Shown here: positions 18,791 through 27,839 of the stretch, piece after piece
Layout of the letters: each line of letters starts with the position of its first letter
Position numbering within the stretch: the stretch's first letter is position 1
Origin: a virus
IMG/VR virus record: IMGVR_UViG_3300030117_006290
Location: 1-37,362 of that record
Reading direction: 5' to 3' (one strand)
Length of the DNA stretch: 37,362 bases
The notes under the pieces: model-generated
Databases searched by the model: none
What the model was told of the DNA's origin: nothing
The model's input: only the letters and a program-made list of their open reading frames with translations
Position numbers and translations under genes: made by a program

Positions 18791-21064
18791 ATGGCCGAAC
18801 AACAAAAGACAGCAGCTGAAGAAAGAAGTGAAGCGTTATCTACGCTTGGCGTTGGTGGAGGTATTCTGACCGCTCTTTTGGCAAGAAAACCCATTTTTCG
18901 TACAGGTAAAAAAGTAATCAAAGGTATTCGAGGTCTTATGGATTCGGGCAAAAAAGCCACGGATGACATCTCCGATGTTACTGACCAAAGCATGGTCTCT
19001 GCACCTTCAAAAAATATAGCCGACGATATGGCTGCTTATGAATCGTTAACAAAACAACAAGCAGCAGCAAGAAAATTAAAAGATGCAGATATTCAGTTTG
19101 TAGAAGAGGCTCAAAAAAGAGTTAAAGAAAATCCGTTAACTTTAGCAGGACGTAATTTAAGTGAACGAGCGGATGAAAGTGTACATGGCTCGGCTCTGTT
19201 TGATTACATTGCAACCTTTCCAGGCATGGGTAGAAAAAAAGGTTATGTTGCCTCAGCTGATGCGTGGGCAAGTTATTTTAAAAAACCTTCACAACAAAAA
19301 GTAGGCAATATTAAATTAGAAATCACTCGTGATGAATTGTTTGATACCAACATCGCTAAATTTGACAAAGATGGTAATTTAACTGGTGGCTATTTAAAAT
19401 TAGCAAAAGACGAAAATGTGCCAGTTTCAGCAAGAACTTTATTAGAAATGGTTGCCAGAAACCCAGCCAACAACACAGGTGTAATAAAAATAGGAAATTC
19501 TGCAACCCCTCAACTGCAACCGGTGGTCGATGACTTTATAGATACCTTTGAAAATTCATACGCTAGAGTTATGAGCCATGTGAAAAAAACAGCTGGAGAA
19601 GACAGTTCTTTTTTTAAAACTTTACAAGGAAATATAGATGATCACTTTGAAGTTTGGATGAATTTTCAGGGTAGGAATTATGGTACTTACCTTCAACCTA
19701 ATACTCAAGCCGATAGAAATTTTATACAAACGTATCGAAAAATGATGAAAACAATACAAGATAATAAACAAGCATTAGAAGAAACAGGTTTTATGGTAGA
19801 CGATGTTTTAAAACCATTAAATAATAAATTTAAAAAATTTGAAAATGTAGTTGCAAATAGTGGTAAACCCTTACAAAGAGACCAGAACGCATATTACAGC
19901 TCAACAAACGATGCGTACAGACAATATGGCAGTGAAACGTACGATAACGACATAGTTTTTTTTAAAGTGTCAGACCCTGACGCCAGTATATTTGGTAGGG
20001 GGTTTAGGCAGCCATCTCATCATTACACAAGTGAAGTGCCAAATGCTTTGTATCACATAAGATATGGTAGACGAACTGTGCAAAAAAGTGATGAATTGAG
20101 TGGTACAGCTGATCAAGAAAAAATATATGTTGTGGATGAACTACAATCAGATGTGCATCAAAAAATGAGAAAAGAATTACTTGATTCAGGAGTGTTTGAT
20201 GGAAAACCTGAAAACAGACTAAACCCAATTAACGCTAATTTTTTAAATGCGTTATTTAGAGATAGGCGTCTTGAAAAATTTAACGAAATTGAAGATCTTT
20301 TAAATACTCAAGTTACGACAAAAGGTAGGCTTTCAAAAGAAGCTCAAGATAAATATAAAAAATTAAGCGCAGAATTTAAGTCTATAGATGAAGCTCAAAC
20401 AAGTGAAGCTTTAGGTAAAAATTCCTTGCAAGTCATGCAGGAAATTTATAGAAAAAATGATGTTGATTTTATGCCGTTATTTAATGATCAAAGGGGCTGG
20501 GGTGCTCATGCGTTAAAACTCATGGTAAAAAGAGCATCAAATGACGGAGTTGATTACATCGGAATTAGTCCTGCAGAAATGGTTTCTTTGAAAAAAGCAA
20601 CACGCAAAATTAAAAACTTACGTTTTTATGGAAACGCTCGTGGCACCGCAGGTTATCGAAACTATACCTTAAATGACCAATTAACCAATCCAAAACAAAC
20701 TGCAGAATTACCTCAAATCTTAAAAGATTTAGCAAAACAATATAATAGTGAAGCTAAAACTATTATGGTTTCTAAATCAGATCCAAAAAAACCATTTAAA
20801 GTATTTAGAGAAACAGACATTTTTGATGCTGGAGAGGAAATATTTACCTACACTAAAACAGAACACATGGGGGCGTTTAAAACACAAATTGAAGCTGAAA
20901 AATTTGCAAGTAGGGTGGGGGGCGGTATAAAAGAAATGTCTGCTGACGATCCAGACCTATATTATCCAGTATTTGCTTTAAAAATTACTCCCGAAATGGC
21001 AAAACTACCGCAAAAACTCTATAAGAGTAAAGGTGGTCTAGTAGTTAATATATTTAAATGGTAA
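18791..21064 (+). CDS. Large ELQSD-domain protein, probable ejected/internal virion protein
   Basis: This 757-aa protein has an N-terminal hydrophobic glycine-rich stretch (LGVGGGILTALLA), then a long polar helical region. Its middle domain contains LYHIRYGRR, IYVVDELQSDVHQ (ELQSD at about 450-454), NFLNALFRD and WGAHALKLMVKRASNDGVDYIGI. This ELQSD block occurs in large polyvalent phage proteins thought to be co-injected with DNA. The C-terminal YYPVFALKITPEMAKLPQKL is typical of the same architecture. Its position between terL and portal is unusual. A virion or ejection role is inferred; no enzymatic motif was proven. Confidence 0.6.
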   Translation: MAEQQKTAAEERSEALSTLGVGGGILTALLARKPIFRTGKKVIKGIRGLMDSGKKATDDISDVTDQSMVSAPSKNIADDMAAYESLTKQQAAARKLKDADIQFVEEAQKRVKENPLTLAGRNLSERADESVHGSALFDYIATFPGMGRKKGYVASADAWASYFKKPSQQKVGNIKLEITRDELFDTNIAKFDKDGNLTGGYLKLAKDENVPVSARTLLEMVARNPANNTGVIKIGNSATPQLQPVVDDFIDTFENSYARVMSHVKKTAGEDSSFFKTLQGNIDDHFEVWMNFQGRNYGTYLQPNTQADRNFIQTYRKMMKTIQDNKQALEETGFMVDDVLKPLNNKFKKFENVVANSGKPLQRDQNAYYSSTNDAYRQYGSETYDNDIVFFKVSDPDASIFGRGFRQPSHHYTSEVPNALYHIRYGRRTVQKSDELSGTADQEKIYVVDELQSDVHQKMRKELLDSGVFDGKPENRLNPINANFLNALFRDRRLEKFNEIEDLLNTQVTTKGRLSKEAQDKYKKLSAEFKSIDEAQTSEALGKNSLQVMQEIYRKNDVDFMPLFNDQRGWGAHALKLMVKRASNDGVDYIGISPAEMVSLKKATRKIKNLRFYGNARGTAGYRNYTLNDQLTNPKQTAELPQILKDLAKQYNSEAKTIMVSKSDPKKPFKVFRETDIFDAGEEIFTYTKTEHMGAFKTQIEAEKFASRVGGGIKEMSADDPDLYYPVFALKITPEMAKLPQKLYKSKGGLVVNIFKW

Positions 21065-21074
21065 AATTTACAAC

Positions 21075-21329
21075 ATGAGCATAAAAAGAGAGAGAGAATT
21101 AAAAAAATTACTTACTGAAAGAAAAAGAAAAAAATCTACAGCAGGTATAAGACAAGTGCAAGCTAAAAACAAAGCTTTACAAAAACTTTTAGCGAAAAGC
21201 ACACAAAGATTTAATCCTTTGAGAATGGTGGGAACCATTCCAACAGATATACCGATGTCTGCGAAAAAAGGCAAATATGTAACTGTTAAATGTAAAATGG
21301 GAAAAAATAAAAAAACTAAGGTAACTTAA
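21075..21329 (+). CDS. Small strongly basic protein, 84 aa
   Basis: Lys/Arg-rich, with N-terminal helix ERELKKLLTERKRKKS and a C-terminal GKYVTVKCKMGKNKKTKVT. Similar very basic small proteins occur near portal genes in marine phages, possibly as DNA-binding or connector accessory parts. No named family was recognised. The start follows the upstream stop by 10 bases, and the next start lies one base after its stop. Confidence 0.6.
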   Translation: MSIKRERELKKLLTERKRKKSTAGIRQVQAKNKALQKLLAKSTQRFNPLRMVGTIPTDIPMSAKKGKYVTVKCKMGKNKKTKVT

Positions 21330-21330
21330 T

Positions 21331-23685
21331 ATGGCTGTTGAAGATAACGTGCAAATCACTGAAGAAGAGGATCTTGACGAAGCCCTGCCTGTAGATGTAG
21401 AAATACAACCAGAAGGGACAGTCGAAGAAACTCCAGAGCCGGAAGAACAAAATTTTTATGGCAACCTTGCCGAGGATATGGACGAGGTTTTGCTAAGTCG
21501 TTTAGCAAATGATTTACTTGCTGATTACAAAAAAGATAAAGAAAGCCGTTCTGATTGGGAAAAATCTTATACGAATGGTTTAGATCTCTTAGGTTTTAAA
21601 TACGATAATGATGGTGGTCCATTTCAAGGGGCGAGCTCGGTAACACATCCGATGCTTGCAGAATCAGTAACACAATTTCAAGCACAGGCTTACCGAGAGC
21701 TATTACCTTCGGATGGTCCTGTCAGTGCACAAGTCGTAGGTGAGTTGACACCAGAAAAAATGGCACAGGCTGATCGTGTTCAAGAGTTTATGAACCACAT
21801 GATAACTGAAGAGATGGAAGAGTATACTCCAGAGTTTGATCAATTATTATTCTATTTACCACTTGCTGGATCTGCATTTAAAAAAGTTTATTTTGACGAT
21901 GTAATGCAAAGAGCGGTATCAAAATTTGTGCCTGCTGAAGATTTAGTTGTACCTTACTATGCAACAGATTTAAAAGATTGCGAAAGAATTACACATCTTG
22001 TACGCATGAGTGAAAATGAGATATTGAAAAAACAACAAATTGGTTTTTATCGTGATATTGAAATCATACCAAGTCGTATGGACGAAAATGATGTTGAGGA
22101 TAAATACAGTCAACTTAGTGGTGTAAGTCGCTCTGGTGACGCAGAAGGCGATTATCAATTTAACATTTTAGAAATGCACGTAGATCTTGATTTAATAGAC
22201 CCTGAAAACAAAAGTGACGAGAAAAATGTTAAAATACCTTATGTGGTGACCTTAGACGAGGGTTCAAGAGAGATTTTATCTATCTATCGAAACTTTGAAC
22301 CAAATGATCCTTTAATTAAACGTAAAGAATTTTTTGTGCATTATAAATTTTTACCTGGTTTAGGCTTTTATGGGTTCGGTTTAATTCATATGATCGGTGG
22401 TTTGAGTAAAACTGCAACAGCAGCTTTACGTCAATTACTAGATGCGGGCACATTAGCTAACTTACCTGCTGGATTTAAGACTAGAGGCATGCGTATTCGG
22501 GACGACGACCAACCATTTCAACCAGGTGAGTTTAGAGATGTCGACATTGTAGGGGGCAAGATACAAGATTCTTTTATGCAATTACCATTTAAAGAGCCAA
22601 GTCAGACATTATTTCAACTTTTAGGCTTTGTAGTGCAAGCAGGACAGCGTTTTGCTGCAATTGCTGACATGCAAGTCGGTGAAGATGGTAAAAATAGGGC
22701 TGTAGGCACCACAGTTGCGCTACTAGAGCGTGGTTCAAGAGTCATGAGTGCCATACATAAGCGTTGTTACTACGCTATGCGACAAGAATTTAGACTTTTA
22801 AACAATGTTTTTGCAACTTATTTGCCTCCAGTGTACCCATATGCGGTATATGGCGGGGATCGTATGGTAAAACAGGCTGATTTCAGTCCTGAAGTTGATG
22901 TAATTCCGGTTGCAGACCCAAATATTTTCTCAATGACGCAAAGAGTGACTTTAGCACAGACACAATTACAAATTGCCATGTCTAATCCACAAATGCACAA
23001 CGTTCATGAAGCTTATCGTAGAGTTTATGCTGCTTTAGGAACTAAAGATGTAAATACTTTGTTAAAACCACAACAACAACCACAACCTATGGATCCAGCA
23101 ATGGAAAATGCTGCAGCATTAGCGCTTAAACCACTTAAAGCTTTTGAATATCAAAACCATGACGCGCACATATTTAGTCATATGGCATTTATTCAAACTA
23201 GAATGGTGCAAATGAACCCTCAAGTGTATGCTTTACTACAAGCGCACATCAGTGAACACATATCTTTCAAAGCAAAAGCACAAGCCTTGATACAAATACA
23301 ACAACAAAGACCTGAAATTATGGAACTGCAACAAACTAACCCAGAAGGTTTTCAACAAATATTTGACGGTGTGCATGCAGAAAGAATACAACTCTTAACT
23401 GAAGAATTAGTTAAACAAGAGCAGCCTGCCGATGATCCGTTGGTGAGATTAAAACAACAAGAATTAGATATGCGTGCCGCTGACATGCAACGTAAGGGTG
23501 AAGAGTTCTTAGTGCAAGAACAAAGAAAAGCAGAAGAGTTTGATCAACGCATAGATTTAGATAAAATGGAACGTGAAGATGCAGAGGATGCTGGTAAAGA
23601 AAGAATACGAGTTGCAGATGACAAGTTAGACATTATGCGTGATAAGTTAAAACAGGACACCGGTAAAGATGAAAAAACTAAGTAA
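21331..23685 (+). CDS. Portal protein, P22-like
   Basis: This 784-aa protein has an acidic N-terminus, then the diagnostic block DWEKSYTNGLDLLGFKYD and GPFQGASSVTHPMLAESVTQFQAQAYREL. The long middle has portal features (FVPAEDLVVPYYATDLKDCERITHLVRM, FFVHYKFLPGLGFYGFGLIHMIG, RAVGTTVALLERGSRV). The C-terminus is a long coiled coil (LKQQELDMRAADMQRKGEEF), as in P22 gp1, where it forms the internal barrel. Known: twelve copies make the DNA portal. Its length fits P22-type portals (about 720-800 aa). Its end overlaps the next gene by 17 bases. Confidence 0.88.
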   Translation: MAVEDNVQITEEEDLDEALPVDVEIQPEGTVEETPEPEEQNFYGNLAEDMDEVLLSRLANDLLADYKKDKESRSDWEKSYTNGLDLLGFKYDNDGGPFQGASSVTHPMLAESVTQFQAQAYRELLPSDGPVSAQVVGELTPEKMAQADRVQEFMNHMITEEMEEYTPEFDQLLFYLPLAGSAFKKVYFDDVMQRAVSKFVPAEDLVVPYYATDLKDCERITHLVRMSENEILKKQQIGFYRDIEIIPSRMDENDVEDKYSQLSGVSRSGDAEGDYQFNILEMHVDLDLIDPENKSDEKNVKIPYVVTLDEGSREILSIYRNFEPNDPLIKRKEFFVHYKFLPGLGFYGFGLIHMIGGLSKTATAALRQLLDAGTLANLPAGFKTRGMRIRDDDQPFQPGEFRDVDIVGGKIQDSFMQLPFKEPSQTLFQLLGFVVQAGQRFAAIADMQVGEDGKNRAVGTTVALLERGSRVMSAIHKRCYYAMRQEFRLLNNVFATYLPPVYPYAVYGGDRMVKQADFSPEVDVIPVADPNIFSMTQRVTLAQTQLQIAMSNPQMHNVHEAYRRVYAALGTKDVNTLLKPQQQPQPMDPAMENAAALALKPLKAFEYQNHDAHIFSHMAFIQTRMVQMNPQVYALLQAHISEHISFKAKAQALIQIQQQRPEIMELQQTNPEGFQQIFDGVHAERIQLLTEELVKQEQPADDPLVRLKQQELDMRAADMQRKGEEFLVQEQRKAEEFDQRIDLDKMEREDAEDAGKERIRVADDKLDIMRDKLKQDTGKDEKTK

Positions 23686-24523
23686 AACAATACCACCTAA
23701 ACGAGGACCTAACCCACAAGGTCTTAAAACAAAAGGTTTTAAGAAAGGTGCAGATGTAAATTTATTTTTAAGAGGTGATCAGGATTTTGCTTTTGGAAGT
23801 GGCGACTTATCTTACACTTTTGAAAAGAAAAAAATCGACCTAACACCAAAAAAAATTAAAAAACAAACAAAAAAAGAAGAATCTAATGGCTTTAAGACGA
23901 AAGATCGTAATATGGCTTTTGATTATGACATCAAAACTTTGAAGATAAAACCTTTTATTACTGGTTCTGGATACAAACCTTACAAAAAAAGTATAAAAGC
24001 TCAAGCTGATAGGATTGGTCTTGATACATCCTACAACACCAAAAAATTTGATTTAAATACAAGATACTCGCAAAACGTACATGGAGAAAAGAATAAAAGA
24101 TTTAAGGCAGATTTATCTTATAGACCAAACGAAAAGACGCAAATAGATTTTGAGACAGATGCTGATAAAAGACATTTTGCTTCTTTAGCGTTTGCACCAA
24201 ACAAAAAGCTAGATATAGATATATCCTCTGATTTAGATAGGCGACATAATTTTGGTTTTGATTACAGAGGGAAGAAAACAAAATTTAGTGCTAGGACAGA
24301 TGCGGATCAAGATCACAGTTTTTTTGGTTCATACTCACCAAATAAAAATTTAAATTTTACAGGTAGTTATTCAGGACATAGAGGTTACAGAATAGGCGCA
24401 GATTTAAGGTTCTCAAAAGGCGGTAGCAGTGGCTGCCCTCATCGTGAGACAGGTGTGAAATCAGATATTAAAGGTGTGAAGGACATACAAGTTAAAGGTA
24501 AAAAATTTATAGGAGTCAAATGA
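23669..24523 (+). CDS. Beta-repeat protein of unknown function
   Basis: The 284-aa protein has a basic proline-rich N-terminus (IPPKRGPNPQGLKTKGFKKG) followed by about eight beta-hairpin-like repeats with alternating pattern (KADLSYRPNEKTQIDFETDA, LAFAPNKKLDIDISSDL, FGFDYRGKKTKFSARTDAD, GSYSPNKNLNFTGSYSG). Repeats resemble strands of outer-membrane-type barrels or elongated beta solenoids; no signal peptide is present. The end (GCPHRETGVKSDIKGVKDI) is typical of basic marine phage virion proteins. It overlaps portal at its start and the holin ATG at its end (ATGA). Function unknown. Confidence 0.6.
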   Translation: MKKLSKTIPPKRGPNPQGLKTKGFKKGADVNLFLRGDQDFAFGSGDLSYTFEKKKIDLTPKKIKKQTKKEESNGFKTKDRNMAFDYDIKTLKIKPFITGSGYKPYKKSIKAQADRIGLDTSYNTKKFDLNTRYSQNVHGEKNKRFKADLSYRPNEKTQIDFETDADKRHFASLAFAPNKKLDIDISSDLDRRHNFGFDYRGKKTKFSARTDADQDHSFFGSYSPNKNLNFTGSYSGHRGYRIGADLRFSKGGSSGCPHRETGVKSDIKGVKDIQVKGKKFIGVK

Positions 24524-24900
24524 TGATAGGTTTAATAGTCAACGGATTGTCAAAAGCTGTAGGTGGATACTTTGAACATAGTGCAAAAAAATCTAAAGCT
24601 AAAGCAGATTTAAAAATTGCAGAGATAGAAGCAAAGACAGCCGTAAAGAGAAAGATTGTAGAAGGTAAGGTCGAGTGGGAGAACACCATGGCTGATGCCA
24701 CCAAAGACTCTTGGAAGGATGAAGCATGGACTATTTGTTTTATTGCTCTAATAGTTATGAGTTTTATACCTAAACTACAACCTTATGTTGCAAATGGAAT
24801 ACAATTCTTATCAACCTTTCCAGAATGGTTACAATGGTCCATTCTTGCTAGTATTGGAGCGAGTTTTGGGTTAAAATCAATCGGTAAATTTACCAAATAG
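24520..24900 (+). CDS. Holin, GTA 3-TM type
   Basis: The 126-aa protein has an N-terminal amphipathic/hydrophobic helix (MIGLIVNGLSKAVGGYF), a charged Lys/Glu linker, the block DSWKDEAWTICFIALIVMSF, and the C-terminal segment PEWLQWSILASIGASFGLKS. The D-x-WKDE-x-W followed by membrane segments matches the family 'holin of 3 TMs for gene-transfer release'. Known: it makes lesions in the inner membrane so that endolysin can reach peptidoglycan. Here it lies in the portal/scaffold region, about 6 kb from the endolysin gene. The overlap ATGA with the previous gene implies coupling. Confidence 0.65.
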   Translation: MMIGLIVNGLSKAVGGYFEHSAKKSKAKADLKIAEIEAKTAVKRKIVEGKVEWENTMADATKDSWKDEAWTICFIALIVMSFIPKLQPYVANGIQFLSTFPEWLQWSILASIGASFGLKSIGKFTK

Positions 24901-24909
24901 GAGGTCTTA

Positions 24910-25149
24910 ATGCCTGGAATGAAGAAAAGTAAAGGTTATGCTAAGGGTGGCGCTAAAATGATGAAAGCCATGCGTGGTAAAATGGCAAAAGGTTATGCTA
25001 AAGGTGGCGCTAAAATGATGAAAGCCATGGGTGGTAAGATGGCAAAAGGTTATTCAAAAGGCACCGGTAAAGGCGGTGTAAAAACTATGACAGTCGCTCA
25101 GTTAAGAGCAGCAGCTAAGAAAAAAGGGTATAAAATAACCAAGGCTTAA
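24910..25149 (+). CDS. KGG-repeat small virion-type protein
   Basis: The 79-aa protein is built from tandem 19-residue units KGYAKGGAKMMKAMRGKMA, repeated almost exactly, plus a partial third copy, encoded by 57-bp direct repeats starting at 24931 and 24988. The C-terminus, TVAQLRAAAKKKGYKITK, looks like a SAP/HeH-type helix-extension-helix. Similar Gly/Lys-rich proteins are abundant in marine phage structural clusters. They may be minor virion or DNA-associated proteins. The ribosome site AGGAGG is upstream. No enzymatic role is expected. Confidence 0.7.
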   Translation: MPGMKKSKGYAKGGAKMMKAMRGKMAKGYAKGGAKMMKAMGGKMAKGYSKGTGKGGVKTMTVAQLRAAAKKKGYKITKA

Positions 25150-25151
25150 AT

Positions 25152-25838
25152 TTGTCACATTTAATATCAAACATACCTTTAGTTTTAAAGGCATGGGTAA
25201 GAAAAGAATTTACACATAATCATCGTGCTTATCACGGTGAGTTTCTACACTGCTACGTTATTGCAGTTAACACTATTCCAGATCGTTGTTTAAGTTTTCA
25301 AGTTATTTTTACCGGTTGTGAGGATGAAGAGAATCGTTTAGAAAATCCTCACGGTGGTGCAATGTGGGCTCGTATGCCAATTACCGCATTGGTTGAAGAT
25401 GAACCATTAGATGAAATGCCACCACCTATGCCAACGCATATTGCGCAACCTTGGGACGTATCGTCTCGAGATCATTCTATTATTGTATTTGATCGAACCA
25501 GTTCTAGTCCTTGGTTAGCTCGTATCGAGGGTGATTTTTATACAGCAAAATACTATTTTACTGTGGATTACACTAACAGCGAAATCGCAGACGACCCTGC
25601 ACAACATAAACAATCGCATGTTTTAGCTTTGACTGAAGGGCCTTGGAAAGGTTGTTTTGTAGCTTTACCTAACAACAGAGTAAGAGTTACTTCACCTGCT
25701 ATGTGGGTTACAGGTAATGGTCCACCAGATTTCATTCCATCTCAGTGGACTCATAAAGCAGAGGCTCATGATAGTTATATGGATTGGAAATACACTTTTA
25801 ATAATTTATACGCACCTGACGATAAAAAGAGAAAATAA
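25152..25838 (+). CDS. Conserved structural-region protein, TTG start
   Basis: 228 aa. The frame opens with TTG two bases after the upstream stop, with AAGG about 8 nt upstream; no ATG occurs near it. Contents include LKAWVRKEFTHNHRAYHGEF, AVNTIPDRCLSFQVIFTGCE, HGGAMWARMPITALV, then a Pro-rich segment MPPPMPTHIAQPWDVSSRDH and a beta-rich C-terminal half. I recognise this from uncharacterised proteins next to portal/scaffold genes in marine podoviruses. The role is unknown, possibly a head-maturation or connector accessory factor. It overlaps the next start by one base. Confidence 0.65.
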   Translation: MSHLISNIPLVLKAWVRKEFTHNHRAYHGEFLHCYVIAVNTIPDRCLSFQVIFTGCEDEENRLENPHGGAMWARMPITALVEDEPLDEMPPPMPTHIAQPWDVSSRDHSIIVFDRTSSSPWLARIEGDFYTAKYYFTVDYTNSEIADDPAQHKQSHVLALTEGPWKGCFVALPNNRVRVTSPAMWVTGNGPPDFIPSQWTHKAEAHDSYMDWKYTFNNLYAPDDKKRK

Positions 25839-26035
25839 TGTACGATCCAGACACTATTCAAAGTTTAATACATTTTATTAGAAAAAGAATCAACGATACA
25901 AAAGATCATATTGTATATGGGGTAGACAACTTAGAACAATTACAATATGCTAAAGGCAAGATCGGTGCATTAGAAGCACTGCTTCAGGATTTAAAAGACC
26001 TGCAAAAAAAAGGAGAGTCAGTAGATGACGAGTAA
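25838..26035 (+). CDS. Small helical coiled-coil protein, 65 aa
   Basis: Almost entirely helical with leucine spacing (LIHFIRKRINDTKDHIVYG, LEALLQDLKDLQKKGESV). No named family. Short coiled-coil proteins near scaffold genes are common in marine phages; a particle assembly or regulator role is a guess. It overlaps its neighbours at both ends (1 base before, 11 bases after), suggesting tight co-translation. Confidence 0.6.
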   Translation: MYDPDTIQSLIHFIRKRINDTKDHIVYGVDNLEQLQYAKGKIGALEALLQDLKDLQKKGESVDDE

Positions 26036-26459
26036 GTCAAATATTTTAAAACCAGATTATCTTTCAGATGAAACATCTTCATCGAAAAAAGATACCCCTA
26101 AATTAACTCAAAATTACATTGATGAAATAAATCGTTTACCTGACCCAGTAGGTTATCGTTTGCTCATTAAAATGTGGAAAATGTCTGAGATGACAGATGG
26201 CGGTATTGCTCTTGCTGAGAAAACTTTAGAGACCTCAGAGGTAACATCAGTCGTTGGCTACGTTATAAAAATGGGTGATATGTGTTACAAAGATAAAGAA
26301 AAATTTGTCAGTCCTTGGTGTAAAGTAGGACAATTTGTAGTAATTGGTCGATATGCTGGAGCTAGATTTAAAACCAAATTTGGTGAACACAGAATCATAA
26401 ATGATGATGAAATTATTGGTACCATTGAACAACCCGAGGATATCCTCGCACTATTTTAG
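26025..26459 (+). CDS. GroES-like co-chaperonin (Cpn10 fold)
   Basis: 144 aa. After a disordered 35-residue N-terminus, the segment LPDPVGYRLLIKMWKMSEMT, GGIALAEKTLETSEVTSVVG, YVIKMGDMCY, and VGQFVVIGRYAGARFKTKFG gives the GroES barrel: strand, mobile loop-like region, and a C-terminal INDDEIIGTI. Known: phage GroES-like proteins (T4 gp31 style) cap host GroEL to fold phage capsid protein. Inferred: it folds or escorts the major capsid or decoration protein. No GroEL gene is visible, so it would partner with the host chaperonin. Confidence 0.75.
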   Translation: MTSKSNILKPDYLSDETSSSKKDTPKLTQNYIDEINRLPDPVGYRLLIKMWKMSEMTDGGIALAEKTLETSEVTSVVGYVIKMGDMCYKDKEKFVSPWCKVGQFVVIGRYAGARFKTKFGEHRIINDDEIIGTIEQPEDILALF

Positions 26460-26468
26460 GAGTAAAAT

Positions 26469-27359
26469 ATGTCAGAAGTACAAGTTAAAGATGTTGAATT
26501 AGATACAGATGGAGTTGAAGAAAGTTCAATTGATGTCGCGGAACCCGTTGTAGAGGAGTCTGAGCAGACTCCTGAAGTTGATTTAGGATATAATGACCCA
26601 GTTTCTAAAGATGAAGCAAAAGTTGTAGAAGATGATTCTCAAGATAATTTGCAAGATTATTCTGAAAAAACGCAAAAAAGAATCGATAAGCTTACTCGTA
26701 AAATGAGAGAAGCTGAAAGAAGAGAGAAAGCTGCTCTTGATTATGCCAAAGGCGTGCAAGAAGAATTGAATCAAAAGAAAGCAAGTTTAAATTCTATAGA
26801 AGATAATCATCTTAAAGAGTTTGATGCAAGAGTAGATTCACAAAGAGAGCAAGTAAAAGCTAAACTAGCGACTGCAACAGCTGATGGCGATGTTGATAAA
26901 ATTGTTGAAGCTAATGATGAGTTGACAAGATTAGCGGTTGAAAAAGAAAAAGCTAGAGTTAAGATCGCTCAAAGAGAGCAAGAAGTAAAAGAGCCTGAAG
27001 CTGAACAACCTGCTCCTCAAGTGCCAGTTGTAGATCCAAAGGCAGAGGAATGGATGACAAAAAACACTTGGTTTAACAGTGACGCTGTAATGACTGGTGC
27101 TGCTGTTCAAAAACATGAGCAACTTGTTCAACAGGGTGTTGACCCAACCTCTAATGAATACTATGATGAAATAGATAAGACTATGAGAGAATATTTCCCT
27201 CATAAATTTGTCGAAGATAAAAAACCCGTTCAAACTGTTGCCTCGGCGGGGCGTAAACAGCAAGGACGCAGAACCGTGAAACTCACCCGTTCACAAGTAG
27301 CAATAGCTAAAAAATTAGGGGTGCCACTAGAAGAATACGCAAAACACGTGAAGGAGTAA
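26469..27359 (+). CDS. Scaffolding protein
   Basis: 296 aa. The N-terminus is strongly acidic (DVELDTDGVEESSIDVAEPV). The middle is a long charged coiled coil (KRIDKLTRKMREAERREKAA onwards). The C-terminus is basic and helical (GRKQQGRRTVKLTRSQVAIA). An acidic N-terminus, coiled coil and basic C-terminal capsid-binding helix make the standard scaffold layout. It lies two genes before the decoration protein and three before the major capsid protein. Known: scaffold shapes the procapsid and then leaves. No protease gene is visible in this region. Confidence 0.75.
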   Translation: MSEVQVKDVELDTDGVEESSIDVAEPVVEESEQTPEVDLGYNDPVSKDEAKVVEDDSQDNLQDYSEKTQKRIDKLTRKMREAERREKAALDYAKGVQEELNQKKASLNSIEDNHLKEFDARVDSQREQVKAKLATATADGDVDKIVEANDELTRLAVEKEKARVKIAQREQEVKEPEAEQPAPQVPVVDPKAEEWMTKNTWFNSDAVMTGAAVQKHEQLVQQGVDPTSNEYYDEIDKTMREYFPHKFVEDKKPVQTVASAGRKQQGRRTVKLTRSQVAIAKKLGVPLEEYAKHVKE

Positions 27360-27362
27360 ATT

Positions 27363-27839
27363 ATGAGTAAAAGTACTATTAAGAAAACCTCACGCGCGAG
27401 CCAAGAAAAGAAAGAGATTAGATCTAATAAACCTTGGACGCCACCATCCAGTCTGGATGCACCACCTGCGCCGCACGGCTATTGTCATAGGTGGATTAGG
27501 GTAGAAAGCGCTGGTTTTATGGATTCAGGTAATGTTTCCAAAAAACTTAGAGAAGGTTGGGAGTTTGTTCGAGCTGAAGAAGTGCAGAACGAAATTGGTG
27601 ACCATGAATATCCAGTAATCCATGAAGGCAAATATCAGGGGTTGATCGGGGTTGGAGGCCTTGTGTTGGCAAGGATACCTGAAGAGATTGTAGAGCAACG
27701 CAAGAAGTATTTTATGAATATTACTTCTGATCAAGTAAAAGCCGTTGATCAAGATATTCTTAGGGAACAACGACCAGAGATGCCTGTCAATGTTGACAGA
27801 CAATCTCGTGTAACTTTTGGTGGTAACAGAAAGTCTTAA
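27363..27839 (+). CDS. Conserved capsid-region protein, 158 aa
   Basis: Basic N-terminus (TIKKTSRASQEKKEIRSNKP), then PWTPPSSLDAPPAPHGYCHR and WIRVESAGFMDSGNVSKKLR, GLVLARIPEEIVEQRKKYFM. The WIRVE-x-x-G-F-D-D/S-x-NV pattern occurs in uncharacterised phage proteins located between scaffold and capsid. Likely a minor head or head-completion component; function is not proven. Translated from its own ATG with GGAG, three bases after the scaffold stop. Confidence 0.65.
   Translation: MSKSTIKKTSRASQEKKEIRSNKPWTPPSSLDAPPAPHGYCHRWIRVESAGFMDSGNVSKKLREGWEFVRAEEVQNEIGDHEYPVIHEGKYQGLIGVGGLVLARIPEEIVEQRKKYFMNITSDQVKAVDQDILREQRPEMPVNVDRQSRVTFGGNRKS

Noticed and set aside
27341-27354. CACGTG resembling parS in the scaffold gene
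   Set aside because: Flanks AAAA and AAGG do not match the consensus and the site is coding.
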